Source: Paenibacillus qinlingensis
Lineage (GTDB): Bacteria; Bacillota; Bacilli; Paenibacillales; NBRC-103111
Reading direction: 5' to 3'
NCBI RefSeq assembly: GCF_013204845.1
Contig: NZ_JABMKY010000002.1
Span: forward strand, 248,001-312,000
DNA: 64,000 bases
The notes beneath the pieces were generated by a model. That model was given only the letters and a program-made list of their open reading frames with translations. It had not been told where the DNA came from and did not search any database. The position numbers and the translations under genes were made by a program. Shown here piece by piece: positions 17,797 to 25,727 of the stretch (position 1 is the stretch's first letter; each line of letters begins with the position of its first letter).

Positions 17797-17837
17797 AAAA
17801 AATCGAATCCTCTCTTCATGAAGAGTGACTCGATTTT
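17797..17837 (-). terminator. Terminator of the ABC importer operon
   Basis: Minus strand: AAAATCGA and TCGATTTT form the base of a stem, with a second perfect CTCTTCATGAAGAG palindrome inside, followed by Ts. It lies about 50 nt beyond the last ATPase gene. Confidence 0.8.
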
Positions 17838-17888
17838 CTTGTTGGATTTTATGGAAACAGTTTGCTTCGTTATTTTCGCATAAGTCAA

Positions 17889-18488
17889 TCAACGCATAAA
17901 CTCCACGACCCTATTGCATAATCTGTTCACTAATTGGCGCTCATGGCTAATCACCAGTATACTTGTATGATTTCGCTCAGCCCATTTCAGCACCGATTGC
18001 CAAATTTGTGCTTGCGTAATGGCATCGAGCATCGTAGTCATTTCATCCGCGATCAAATAACGAGTGCCGGAACCGAGCGCCCTAGCGACACAAATCCGCT
18101 GTAACTCTCCACCAGATAGTTCGCTAGGATAACGATTTAACCACTCTTCCTCAATGGCTAGCTCAGTTAGCAAGTTATCGTCCATTGTTCCAGACTCCGC
18201 TAAAGTTCTCCCCAGCTTCCATTTCGGGTTCACTGCCTGTTCAGGATGCTGCAGAACTAACTGCACTGGGTTTCGTACGCCTGAAGGAATCGGACCGCCA
18301 TCAAGAAGAACATGACCTTCAGTAGGTTGAAGGTGTCCCGCAAGTAATTTCGCAAGCGTAGATTTGCCGCAACCACTTGGCCCGACAAGCCCGACGATCT
18401 CTCCAGCTTCCACCCCAACATTCATGTGCTGCAAAACCCATTTCCCTTTGTTATAGCGATAACCAAGAGATTTCCCTTCAAGTGGCAT
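17889..18488 (-). CDS. Oligopeptide/nickel-type ABC importer, second ATPase
   Basis: A compact 199-residue ATPase. Walker A is GPSGCGKST, the signature is LSGGELQRICVARAL, Walker B is YLIADEMTT, and the switch histidine is in VISHERQ. Compared with DppF/NikE (about 260-330 residues) it lacks the C-terminal oligo_HPY extension, as in some NikE proteins. It starts at ATG 18488, overlapping the end of the first ATPase gene by 11 bp, so it is the last cistron of the five-gene operon. It would pair with the other ATPase to drive import. Confidence 0.9.
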   Translation of the reverse strand: MPLEGKSLGYRYNKGKWVLQHMNVGVEAGEIVGLVGPSGCGKSTLAKLLAGHLQPTEGHVLLDGGPIPSGVRNPVQLVLQHPEQAVNPKWKLGRTLAESGTMDDNLLTELAIEEEWLNRYPSELSGGELQRICVARALGSGTRYLIADEMTTMLDAITQAQIWQSVLKWAERNHTSILVISHERQLVNRLCNRVVEFMR

Positions 18489-19395
18489 GCAAACACCTCA
18501 CTTCACCGTTTCTAAGTGTTCGCGGCTCTGGTTGTAACGCTTCGCATTCAATTGTTGCAGACGAACAACGCGGAGCAAACACGCAGCCTTTAGGTAAAGA
18601 GTCCGGTAATGGTTGAGAACCGGGAATTGCGACAAAGTGTTGGCCTGGGAGCGCTCTCCATAACGCTTTCGTGTACGGGTGTCGTAATCGCTCTCCATTT
18701 CCCGTAAAATCGCTGCGAAGCGCAATTTCTACAACCGTTCCTGCATACAATACAGCAATTCTATCCGATACAGTTAGCGCTGCCTCGATATCATGCGTGA
18801 TCAATATCACCGCGCAGCCATCATCCGCCAACTGACGGAAACGACTCCACGTCTCCGCCATCGCCAAAGTATCAAGTCCAGGCGTTGGCTCATCAGCGAT
18901 TAACAATCGAGCTCCGCTAACGGTTGCAGTCGAGACAAGAATTTTACGCGCCATGCCGCCAGACAACTGAAAGGGAAACCATTTTGCCACATAATCAGCG
19001 AGATTATACTTGTTAAAAGCCTTCCGCCTAAGTTCCACTGGATCACCTTGACGAACGGATTGCTGGACTTGCTCCCCAACACGTATTAAGGGGTCTAGAT
19101 ACGCTACAGACTGTGGGATGAGCGCGATTTCTTTCCCTCGTATCCGTCTTTGTCTTTCAGGGGTCAATTCTTCGCCTTTAAATTGGATACTTCCCGAAAC
19201 CTGTGCATTATTGGGGAGAATGCCTAATATCGCATGCGCGAGTAGACTTTTACCAGAACCGCTGGAGCCTACAACGGCTAGAATCTCATGCGCTGCAACG
19301 GAGAGATGAAGATTATGTATCGTTTCTGTATGTACCTGTCGCATCCGGCGATCCCACCGATTAAACCGGATGGATAGCCTGCTAATTTCTAGCAT
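18478..19395 (-). CDS. Oligopeptide/nickel-type ABC importer, first ATPase
   Basis: Walker A is GSSGSGKSL, the signature is LSGGMARKILVSTA (unusual: the usual GQ/EQR is replaced), Walker B is LLIADEPTPGLD, and the switch is LITHD. The C-terminus has the cysteine-bearing oligo_HPY pattern (CVFAPRC, then C and P) that marks the Opp/Dpp/Nik subfamily. I place the start at ATG 19395 (MLEISRL, about 305 residues) because GAGAGGAG lies 7 nt upstream. A longer reading from 19437 would overlap the permease gene and lacks a ribosome site. Fourth gene of the operon. Confidence 0.9.
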   Translation of the reverse strand: MLEISRLSIRFNRWDRRMRQVHTETIHNLHLSVAAHEILAVVGSSGSGKSLLAHAILGILPNNAQVSGSIQFKGEELTPERQRRIRGKEIALIPQSVAYLDPLIRVGEQVQQSVRQGDPVELRRKAFNKYNLADYVAKWFPFQLSGGMARKILVSTATVSGARLLIADEPTPGLDTLAMAETWSRFRQLADDGCAVILITHDIEAALTVSDRIAVLYAGTVVEIALRSDFTGNGERLRHPYTKALWRALPGQHFVAIPGSQPLPDSLPKGCVFAPRCSSATIECEALQPEPRTLRNGEVRCLHAT

Positions 19396-19426
19396 AAGCG
19401 AACTCCTCTCTCTTCCATTTCCGTCC

Positions 19427-20284
19427 TTATTTATCATGCGTATGTTGTGGATTCACGAAATTCTTTAAATTTTCACCTAGCAGTGCAATAGTCCGTACCA
19501 ATACTAACAAGCACAAGCCAGGAAACAAGGCTAACCACCACAGACCTGAAGATAAATAACGCATGGATTCTGATAAAATAATACCAATAGCAGGCTCATG
19601 TGGCGATAGACCCATCCCGAGAAAGGTAATCGAGGCTTCATGTAGGATGGCATGTGGAACAACTAGAATGATGCCCACCAATATTTGTGGAACTAGATGA
19701 GGTAGGAAATGTCTCGTTGCGATCCACCAACGGGATTTGCCGAAATTCCGCGAGATAACAACATAAGGTGCCGTTTGAATCTGCATAACCTCGGCGCGAA
19801 TAACCCTCGATAAGGCTGGCCAATGCGTCAACGCGACGCCGATGATAATGCCTTTAGCCCCCCCGCCTAGCACAAATGAAATCAAGAGCAGCGTCACTAA
19901 ATGGGGCACGCTAAGGAATAAATCCGTCAACCAATGAATAAAACGATTCACAACTGGACCCATGACGGCAGCTGTAAGTCCCATAATACTGGCAATAACT
20001 ACACTTGAAATACCAGCGGTTAGCCCTACTTTTAGACTCAGTAGTAATCCTTTCAATGTGCGGGTAAACATATCTCTGCCCAACCAGTCCGTCCCAAAGG
20101 GGTGCAAGATGGATGGCTCTACATTACGCTGTGCCAAATGAGTCGCTAGACCGGAGTCATCCCACCAAATGGACATAACCGTCAAAGTTAGTAATACGAA
20201 TACAGCAATCATACTGGAAATCCATAATCTCAGTCGGTGATGAAGCTTGGGAAGCCCCATTCCAACGCGCAAAATCTGCTTCAT
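19427..20284 (-). CDS. Oligopeptide/nickel-type ABC importer, permease C
   Basis: A 285-residue membrane protein of the DppC/NikC group: an N-terminal helix, the GTDWLGRD motif (HPFGTDWLGRDMF) typical of the C subunits, and about five further helices. The cytoplasmic EAA-like loop is around VISRNFGKSRWWIATRHFLPHL. ATG at 20284 overlaps the end of the permease B gene by 4 bp. It forms the translocation pore with permease B. Confidence 0.92.
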   Translation of the reverse strand: MKQILRVGMGLPKLHHRLRLWISSMIAVFVLLTLTVMSIWWDDSGLATHLAQRNVEPSILHPFGTDWLGRDMFTRTLKGLLLSLKVGLTAGISSVVIASIMGLTAAVMGPVVNRFIHWLTDLFLSVPHLVTLLLISFVLGGGAKGIIIGVALTHWPALSRVIRAEVMQIQTAPYVVISRNFGKSRWWIATRHFLPHLVPQILVGIILVVPHAILHEASITFLGMGLSPHEPAIGIILSESMRYLSSGLWWLALFPGLCLLVLVRTIALLGENLKNFVNPQHTHDK

Positions 20285-21273
20285 GAACGACTCCCCTCCT
20301 TCATCCTCGGGTCAATCAACCGATAACTTAGATCAGCCATCGCATTTCCTGCGTACACAAATAAGGCACTAAATAACACAACGCCCATTAACAACGGGAT
20401 GTCGCCGCGAAGCCCGGCTTCTACAGCTGCTTGTCCCAAACCAGGATAAGAAAATACTTGCTCAGCTAAGACGGCTCCACCGAACAGTTCACTGAATGAC
20501 GCGAATTGAAGTGTAATAGCCGGTAAAGCCACATTTCTCAGCCCATGTCTCCAAAAAATAGTGAATCCTCGCTCGCCTCGAGCTCTAGCAAACAACCAGT
20601 ATTCTTTTTCTGTCACATCGATTAGCTTTTCTCGCGTATGCAATGCAATGGCTGCGATCCCTGTCACGCTAAGCGTCAGCACTGGGAGGATCATATGCCG
20701 AATTCGATCTATGAAGTGAACCTGATCCGAAGTGGTGCCAGCAGGAACAGCAAGTCCTACGGGCAGAATGCCTAGCCATACCGCAAATACAAGCATAAGC
20801 AGCAAGCCGACCCAGAATGTTGGTGTTGAGCTAAGGGTATAACAGTACCAGCGAATACATCTATCGACCCACGTATTTCGATTCATGGCGGCTACTACGC
20901 CAGACACGAATCCGATCAGTCCGGACAAAATCCATGCAGCCCCCATAAGGGCTAGTGATGCGGCGAAACGCTCCCCGATCACCTCTAACACAGGCCGACG
21001 GTAAATCATAGATGTGCCTAAATCGCCACTCAATATAGCGCTCAACCAAGACCAGTATCGCAGGAATGGCGGATCATGTAATCCCCAATATTGCACGATG
21101 GCCTCGCGCTGCTCTGCACTAACCCTCATCATATCGGCGCCAACATAAGCTTGAATCGGATCAATTGGAGATAAGTGAACGAGCATAAATGAAATCGCAC
21201 TCACAGCAAGCAGCAGTAGTCCTAAACCTAGTCCTTTACGTAGGATAAATCGAAAAAGTTTTATGAATTCCAT
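20281..21273 (-). CDS. Oligopeptide/nickel-type ABC importer, permease B
   Basis: About 330 residues with six predicted membrane helices. DppB/NikB hallmarks are the N-terminal helix followed by LSPIDPIQAYVG, YWGLHDPPFLRYWSWL, GDLGTSMIYRRPV, and the loop FARARGERGFTIFWRHGLRN. I prefer ATG 21273 (MEFIKLF), since GAGG lies 7 nt upstream; an ATG six bases earlier (21279) is too close to it. The gene start overlaps the 3' end of the binding-protein gene by 13 bp. Confidence 0.92.
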   Translation of the reverse strand: MEFIKLFRFILRKGLGLGLLLLAVSAISFMLVHLSPIDPIQAYVGADMMRVSAEQREAIVQYWGLHDPPFLRYWSWLSAILSGDLGTSMIYRRPVLEVIGERFAASLALMGAAWILSGLIGFVSGVVAAMNRNTWVDRCIRWYCYTLSSTPTFWVGLLLMLVFAVWLGILPVGLAVPAGTTSDQVHFIDRIRHMILPVLTLSVTGIAAIALHTREKLIDVTEKEYWLFARARGERGFTIFWRHGLRNVALPAITLQFASFSELFGGAVLAEQVFSYPGLGQAAVEAGLRGDIPLLMGVVLFSALFVYAGNAMADLSYRLIDPRMKEGSRS

Positions 21274-22862
21274 CGCCATTCCTCAATGTTATCGGTGACT
21301 GGCCAACCATGTCCATGCGGATGAATCTTTTGTTTACCGATATCGAGACCAGATTTAACCAAATAGAGATGATCTAGATTCACTAACCATGCCCATGGCG
21401 CATCACCGTTAGCGCTTAACCCCGTTTCGCCATCCCATTGTGCCTTTTTCCAAAATGCCCAAGCATCTTTCTCATTCGTTGCCCGTAATGCTTGTGTCAT
21501 ATAGGTTTCAACCTTTGAATTGTTGTAATAGCCAGGATTGTAATATTCTACGCCGCCAAATTTATTGCTGTAGACATTATACATCTCCAGCGGATCATGG
21601 CTGCCCCAGCCCAAAAGGACCGGACTCGCATGCATCTGTTTCTCAATTTCATCCCAGCTTTTCCCCTCTGCCTTAACCTGAATACCTAGAGGTTTCAGCA
21701 TATCTGCGGCAGCAATGGCAAGCGATTGACGAGTAACATCACTAGAAGGATAAAGCAGATTAAACGCTGCCTTTAATGCTCCTTTTTCAACAATGCCATC
21801 ATTATCCGTATCTTTCCATCCGTTATCTGCAAGGAGCTTCTTCGCTGCACTCATGTCTGCATCCGTGATGACGGACTCTTGATTAAACCATGGGAGACCA
21901 TCATTTAGAGTATAAGCTGGTGTACCATGACCTTCAAGAATACCTTGCACTAAGCTTTTTCTGTCAATGGCGAAATTAATAGCCTTCCGAATGGAGGAAT
22001 CGGCTGTAACATCATTACCTATTGGATAGCCTTCTTTCGTTTTACTACCTGCTTTCACATAAGGAAACATAATGCCGCGATTGTCGACAGTTCTAACAGC
22101 TTTCAATTCCATTCCGCTCACCGCTTGTTTACTAAAAGCTGCTGGTATGGCAGCCATGTCAACCGTTCCCGCCTTCGCAGCAGCAAAAGCAGCATCTTCA
22201 CCTAGGAAGAGGAATGTGATTTTTTGAAAAAACGGCTTATTCCCGTAGTAATCTGGATTAGCTTCCACGATCAATTGCTGACCTTTATCCCATTGAACTA
22301 ATTTATAAGGCCCTGAGCCAATCGGTTTCAGCGCATAATCTTTGTCATGATCATGCTTGGGAACAATACCAGTTGAAACTAGCATTTGTGTAAACGTTGA
22401 TTGGGGTTCTTTGAGCGTAAACTTAACCGTCGTTTCATCAGTGACTTCTACGCCTTTTAAGTTGCTCAGATCGATGGATGAACCGCTTGATGAAGCGACT
22501 TGGAAGGTATATTGAACATCTGTCGCAGTTAGTGGTTTACCATCGCTGAACTTGGCGTCATTTCGTAGTTTTACTGTCCAAACCATGCCATCCTGACTTA
22601 CTTCATACCCTGTAGCTAAATCATTGACAACATGTAATTCTTTGTCTCGTTTGAGTAAGGTGCTTTGGAATAAGGGTGAACCGTAGCGCCCCCATCCCGT
22701 TGTGGGATCAAAACCTGACTCAGGCTCTCCCCCAATGGCTAGAACAATCTCCTTCTTAGCTGATTCAGGCACTGGCTGAGGCTTTGTTTTCGTACAAGCA
22801 GTTACGAAGGTTAGTACAGTCAATACAATCAGAATCATGGATAATCGGTGATTCAAATTCAT
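21261..22862 (-). CDS. Oligopeptide/nickel-type ABC importer, substrate-binding lipoprotein
   Basis: A 533-residue SBP_bac_5 (cluster C) protein. The signal peptide ends in the lipobox FVTAC (C23), so it is lipid-anchored outside the membrane. The early segment GGEPESGFDPTTGWGRYGS, then KLRNDAKFSDGKPLTATDV and IGSGPYKL, are family marks. The GWGRYGSPLFQSTL region reminds me of NikA/CntA-like metal or metallophore binders, not of OppA, but this is a weak call and no nicotianamine-like biosynthesis gene is nearby. ATG at 22862 has GAGGGGAG directly upstream. First gene of the operon; a GTGTTAC/GTAACAC operator-like repeat lies in its promoter region. Confidence 0.9.
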   Translation of the reverse strand: MNLNHRLSMILIVLTVLTFVTACTKTKPQPVPESAKKEIVLAIGGEPESGFDPTTGWGRYGSPLFQSTLLKRDKELHVVNDLATGYEVSQDGMVWTVKLRNDAKFSDGKPLTATDVQYTFQVASSSGSSIDLSNLKGVEVTDETTVKFTLKEPQSTFTQMLVSTGIVPKHDHDKDYALKPIGSGPYKLVQWDKGQQLIVEANPDYYGNKPFFQKITFLFLGEDAAFAAAKAGTVDMAAIPAAFSKQAVSGMELKAVRTVDNRGIMFPYVKAGSKTKEGYPIGNDVTADSSIRKAINFAIDRKSLVQGILEGHGTPAYTLNDGLPWFNQESVITDADMSAAKKLLADNGWKDTDNDGIVEKGALKAAFNLLYPSSDVTRQSLAIAAADMLKPLGIQVKAEGKSWDEIEKQMHASPVLLGWGSHDPLEMYNVYSNKFGGVEYYNPGYYNNSKVETYMTQALRATNEKDAWAFWKKAQWDGETGLSANGDAPWAWLVNLDHLYLVKSGLDIGKQKIHPHGHGWPVTDNIEEWRWNS

Positions 22863-22888
22863 CTCTCCCCTCAATGTTCACGTGTGCA

Positions 22889-22916
22889 GTGTTACGATTT
22901 GATAAAATAGTAACAC
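22889..22916 (-). promoter_or_regulatory. Inverted-repeat operator in the ABC operon promoter
   Basis: GTGTTAC (22889-22895) and GTAACAC (22910-22916) are perfect 7-bp arms 14 nt apart, 27-54 nt before the start of the binding-protein gene. On the minus strand TACTAT within it could be a -10, with a weak TTCATT -35 at 17 nt. The regulator is unknown. Confidence 0.55.
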
Positions 22917-23057
22917 AAGTTGAGCTGGAAATGAACTTATTTTTCCATTTTGCCGATAAGCCCAGCGATGCTTGAAACCCGCTTTCTAGAAAAACGTAAT
23001 AAACAACAAGAGGAGTGTTTTCTATTCTGGAAAAAGAACCGTAAGGGAGTGAAAAAC

Positions 23058-23495
23058 ATGAGGATACGGATGTTACTATTTGTAGTTGTATCAACCCTTC
23101 TATTGAGTGCCTGTTCGTTAGTGGAAAAAGTAAACAGTTCGTTGGATTACGTAAATCTGGCCACTGAACATATCAACAAATTGAGTACTTTTGCTCAACA
23201 AGCCCCTCAAATGATGAAAGATGCAGCCTTGAATCCAGAGACCAAACAAGCACTCGAAAATCAATTAATCGGGATAAAAAATGACATCGAACAATTTAAT
23301 TTGAAAAGTGTCCCAACGATCGCAAAGGATATTCATCAACAATTGGTAGAAAAAAATAAAGTGTTGCTGGATGAGATCAATAACGTGTTAGTCAATGGTC
23401 ATTTGGCACTTGATTCGCTTCAAAATTCACAAATACTCACAACAATTAGTGATATTACAAACTTCATCAATCGAATTCAAAATTTAGGATCTTAA
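23058..23495 (+). CDS. DUF6376 family lipoprotein
   Basis: A 145-residue protein with a signal peptide ending LLLSAC (lipobox, C19), followed by a helical domain (SSLDYVNLATEHINKL and repeated Q/N/E-rich helices). The pattern of a short lipoprotein with VNSSLDYVNxAT matches DUF6376 proteins of Bacillus and Paenibacillus, whose role is unknown. Although the frame is open from 22950, the ATG at 23058 has an AAGGGAGTG ribosome site and begins exactly at the signal peptide. It is divergent from the ABC operon and ends in a strong terminator. Confidence 0.85.
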   Translation: MRIRMLLFVVVSTLLLSACSLVEKVNSSLDYVNLATEHINKLSTFAQQAPQMMKDAALNPETKQALENQLIGIKNDIEQFNLKSVPTIAKDIHQQLVEKNKVLLDEINNVLVNGHLALDSLQNSQILTTISDITNFINRIQNLGS

Positions 23496-23527
23496 GAACT
23501 TCACACTGGTGTGAGGTTCTTTTTTTT
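23495..23527 (+). terminator. Terminator of the DUF6376 gene
   Basis: AGAACTTCACAC pairs with GTGTGAGGTTCT (one T-G pair, 2-nt loop) followed by at least eight Ts. It begins on the last base of the stop codon. Confidence 0.92.
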
Positions 23528-23539
23528 ATAAAGAACGCA

Positions 23540-23562
23540 ATAAAACCGGCCTCTCGGCCGGT
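23540..23562 (-). terminator. Terminator of the MerR-linked AHSA1 gene
   Basis: ACCGGCC and GGCCGGT form a perfect stem (loop TCTC). Read on the minus strand it is followed by TTTTATT, about 20 nt after the stop codon. Confidence 0.8.
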
Positions 23563-23581
23563 CTGTTTTATCGTTGATCTA

Positions 23582-24019
23582 TTAATTTTCCAACTGCTTG
23601 CCCAGATTGTCCAACATGATCGTAGTCCCATGTTCACGTTGTTCAGGTGTATCATGGCCATCTAGAAAGACGCCTTGTTCAGTAAAAATCAGCTTGGTAC
23701 CTGTTCCCTCAGGCTTGAACTCGACAGTTGTCACAGAACTCGACATCCGCTTCTCATCCATATCCAATGTGTAACTATAAACAATGCGCTCATTCGGAAT
23801 AATATCTTGATACGTGGCATCAAAGGTGAAGATGGGTCCACCTGGAGGGCCTCCTTGACTCTTTTCCTTACCACCAACCCGGAAGTCGAATTCATCGGCT
23901 TTGGAAAACCACATCTCTTTTAGTTTAGGATCCTCCCAAGTAGCAAATACACGTGTCGGCGAGGCTTTATAGATGCGTTCAACTACGAAGGTGTTATGTA
24001 CGGCAGTTCGTTCATTCAT
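23582..24019 (-). CDS. SRPBCC/AHSA1-domain protein (MerR-linked)
   Basis: A 145-residue START-like protein of the AHSA1 (activator of Hsp90 ATPase homologue 1-like) group. Marks are the N-terminal VVERIYKASPTRVFATWEDPKLKEMWF and the C-terminal GTKLIFTEQGVFLDG, then a final helix ending LDNLGKQLEN. The fold makes a deep hydrophobic cavity for a small ligand; the ligand is not known for these bacterial members. It starts 5 nt after the MerR gene stop, so the two are one operon. The pairing suggests that the MerR protein responds to a compound that this protein binds or modifies; that is inference. Confidence 0.88.
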   Translation of the reverse strand: MNERTAVHNTFVVERIYKASPTRVFATWEDPKLKEMWFSKADEFDFRVGGKEKSQGGPPGGPIFTFDATYQDIIPNERIVYSYTLDMDEKRMSSSVTTVEFKPEGTGTKLIFTEQGVFLDGHDTPEQREHGTTIMLDNLGKQLEN

Positions 24020-24024
24020 ACTTG

Positions 24025-24522
24025 TCAGCTCCCTTGTTTTGAATCATCGGATTTCCCGTCTAGGAGTTCACCTAACAGATCTAAGCGGCGTTCCCATGAC
24101 AACCGACGTTCGATAATCAATTTCTCATGACTCTTCTTCATGGTTTCCAATAATTTGGTGAAGTCATCAACCGTCACAGGTTCTTTCAACGACATCAGAT
24201 TGGATACGTACTCTAATTCGAGTAAAAGATTCTGCTCCATCCGAATATTTTCTTTCAGTCGGGCAATTTGCAACGAAACGATCTCCAGTGGACTGAATTG
24301 CTCGCCTGTTAATACGGACCTGACCTCATCTAATGATAATCCGAGCTCTTTTAACGATAAAATTTGCTGTAGCCGCGACAGATCTCCCTCATTGTACAAT
24401 CGATGTCCCGATTCGGAATGTGCTGAAGGCGAGAATAAGCTGATTTGATCGTAAAATCGCAATGTCCGTATCGTAAGTCCTGTTAGTTTAGCAAGCTCTC
24501 CCACTTTCCAAAGCTGCTTCAT
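24025..24522 (-). CDS. MerR-family transcriptional regulator
   Basis: About 165 residues. The N-terminal winged helix is WKVGELAKLTGLTIRTLRFYDQISLFSPSA (motifs KVGELA, TIRTLRFYD), with GHRLYNEGDLSRLQQI and LKELGLSLDEVRSVL following, as in all MerR proteins. The long C-terminal helices (about 80-150) lack metal-binding cysteines, so it more likely senses an organic effector. ATG 24522 (MKQLWKV) is 6 nt after GGAG; an ATG two codons earlier overlaps the ribosome site. It leads the operon with the AHSA1 gene and is preceded by a textbook 19-bp-spacer MerR promoter. Confidence 0.93.
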   Translation of the reverse strand: MKQLWKVGELAKLTGLTIRTLRFYDQISLFSPSAHSESGHRLYNEGDLSRLQQILSLKELGLSLDEVRSVLTGEQFSPLEIVSLQIARLKENIRMEQNLLLELEYVSNLMSLKEPVTVDDFTKLLETMKKSHEKLIIERRLSWERRLDLLGELLDGKSDDSKQGS

Positions 24523-24565
24523 AATCATCTCCTTTAGGCTGTGCTAGCTGTTTACCGGTAACTAT

Positions 24566-24596
24566 ACTATAAATCATGACGTTACGTCAGGTTCAA
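24566..24596 (-). promoter_or_regulatory. MerR-type promoter with 19-bp spacer and palindromic operator
   Basis: On the minus strand TTGAAC (24596-24591) and TATAGT (24571-24566) are 19 bp apart, the over-long spacer typical of MerR-activated promoters. The spacer holds a perfect palindrome, TGACGTTACGTCA (24577-24589). It lies about 45 nt upstream of the MerR start. Confidence 0.85.
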
Positions 24597-24623
24597 GTGT
24601 TTCGATGATTTCTTTTGTCACAC

Positions 24624-24651
24624 TGAAAAAAGGCCGCAAATTAGCGGCCTT
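24624..24651 (-). terminator. Terminator of the ArsR-AHSA1 operon
   Basis: Minus strand: AAGGCCGC, loop TAATTT, GCGGCCTT, then a run of Ts, about 10 nt after the stop codon at 24661. Confidence 0.9.
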
Positions 24652-24660
24652 ATGAAACGT

Positions 24661-25179
24661 TTATGCACTTTCTTGTATAGACTCCAAATGTTCACCAAGT
24701 CTGTTCCAAGTATCCGTGATACCTTCCATCATGCCCATATCCAGCACCTGTTGCAGGCTTTCAGCTGATGCATATTCTCCGCGGTTAATGAGCTTGGTAC
24801 CCGTTTCTGTTTCGATGAAGGTCAGCGTAACGCGCGTAGATGGCATGTTTTCCGCTTCATTGCCTTCTGCATCGGAGAAAAAGTCTACATACACTATTTT
24901 CTCGGGTACAACAATCTCGCTGTAAACTGCCTTACCCCATGATTCCATGCCAAAGTAATCGCCCTGATTCTTGTCTTCGCACTTCATGCAATAATGCCAA
25001 ACTCCGCCGACGCGGAAATCAACATGACATACTGGAAGTGTCCAACCTCGCGGTCCCCACCAATGTTTTAGATGTTCTGCCTGTGTAAATGCCTGGAAAA
25101 CCAGATCACGTGGAGCATTGAATTCACGCTCAAGAATAAGAACTTTGTCCTCTACTGTAGAAACCATTTGATTTGTCAT
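24661..25179 (-). CDS. SRPBCC/AHSA1-domain protein (ArsR-linked)
   Basis: A 172-residue AHSA1-type START-like protein: LILEREFNAPRDLVFQAFTQAEHLKHWWGPRGWT at the N-terminus (W-W-G-P is characteristic), then VDFRVGGVWHYCM, and a C-terminal helix (MMEGITDTWNRLGEHL). It follows the ArsR gene by 53 nt on the same strand and has its own GAGGAGG ribosome site. ArsR + AHSA1 pairs are common in Firmicutes; the ligand is unknown. It is clearly a separate subgroup from the MerR-linked AHSA1 protein in this window, being longer and with the WWGP motif. Confidence 0.9.
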   Translation of the reverse strand: MTNQMVSTVEDKVLILEREFNAPRDLVFQAFTQAEHLKHWWGPRGWTLPVCHVDFRVGGVWHYCMKCEDKNQGDYFGMESWGKAVYSEIVVPEKIVYVDFFSDAEGNEAENMPSTRVTLTFIETETGTKLINRGEYASAESLQQVLDMGMMEGITDTWNRLGEHLESIQESA

Positions 25180-25232
25180 GTTAAACTTCCTCCTCGAATT
25201 TTCATTATTTTGTATAAAGTAATCTTATCTGA

Positions 25233-25580
25233 TTAATCTTGTTGTTCTTTCCGTACATCCTTACCCTGAAGTGTCTGTAAATAGTCATCTAGACGGTTAT
25301 ATCGTTCTTCCCAGATGACGCGGTAGTTCTCGAGCCAATCGTTCAACTCTCGGAAAGGATCTGGCAACAGCTTGTAGATACGGCGATTTGCGTCCACCCT
25401 TACCTCAACAATGGCAGCTTCACTAAGGATGCGTAAATGTTTGGATACTTGAGGCTGACGCAATTGCAGCCGTTCCGCGATTTCCCCTACTGTGAGTGGC
25501 CGTTCACGCAAAAGATCAACAATTCTCATGCGGTTAGGCTCTGCCAATGCACTCATGACGTTAGGATTCATGGTCATCAT
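25233..25580 (-). CDS. ArsR-family transcriptional regulator
   Basis: A 115-residue winged-helix protein. Motifs are MSALAEPNRMRIVDLLRERPLTVGEIAERL, then QPQVSKHLRIL as the recognition helix, and VRVDANRRIYKL as the wing. No ELCVC metal site is present, so it belongs to the non-metal group that pairs with AHSA1 proteins. Either of two ATGs (25580 or three bases later) may be used, with AGGA upstream. The promoter about 70 nt upstream contains an inverted repeat, likely its own operator. Confidence 0.92.
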   Translation of the reverse strand: MMTMNPNVMSALAEPNRMRIVDLLRERPLTVGEIAERLQLRQPQVSKHLRILSEAAIVEVRVDANRRIYKLLPDPFRELNDWLENYRVIWEERYNRLDDYLQTLQGKDVRKEQQD

Positions 25581-25645
25581 CCGTCCTCATGCTGTAATTG
25601 CATGTGTTTCTCATTCGTTCTTGGAAGTTTTTTCTTACTGAAATC

Positions 25646-25683
25646 AATATACCACATTGGGAATATTCTCACAAGTGAATATT
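25646..25683 (-). promoter_or_regulatory. Promoter and operator of the ArsR operon
   Basis: Minus strand: TTGTGA (25674-25669), 17 nt, TATATT (25651-25646). AATATTC (25662-25668) and GAATATT (25677-25683) form an inverted repeat that straddles the -35, fitting autorepression by the ArsR protein. Confidence 0.75.
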
Positions 25684-25693
25684 GAAAAATAAG

Positions 25694-25719
25694 AAAAACG
25701 CTAACCACGAAGGTTAGCG
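25694..25719 (-). terminator. Terminator of the UvrA-like gene
   Basis: Minus strand: CGCTAACC, loop TTCGT, GGTTAGCG, then TTTTT, directly after the stop codon at 25728. Confidence 0.92.
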
Positions 25720-25727
25720 CTGATTAG

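Noticed and set aside
21261-22862. Naming the ABC operon cntABCDF (metallophore import)
   Set aside because: Only a local resemblance in the binding protein; no metallophore synthesis genes are in the window.
22950-23057. Longer N-terminus for the DUF6376 protein
   Set aside because: It would bury the lipoprotein signal peptide; ATG 23058 has a good ribosome site.
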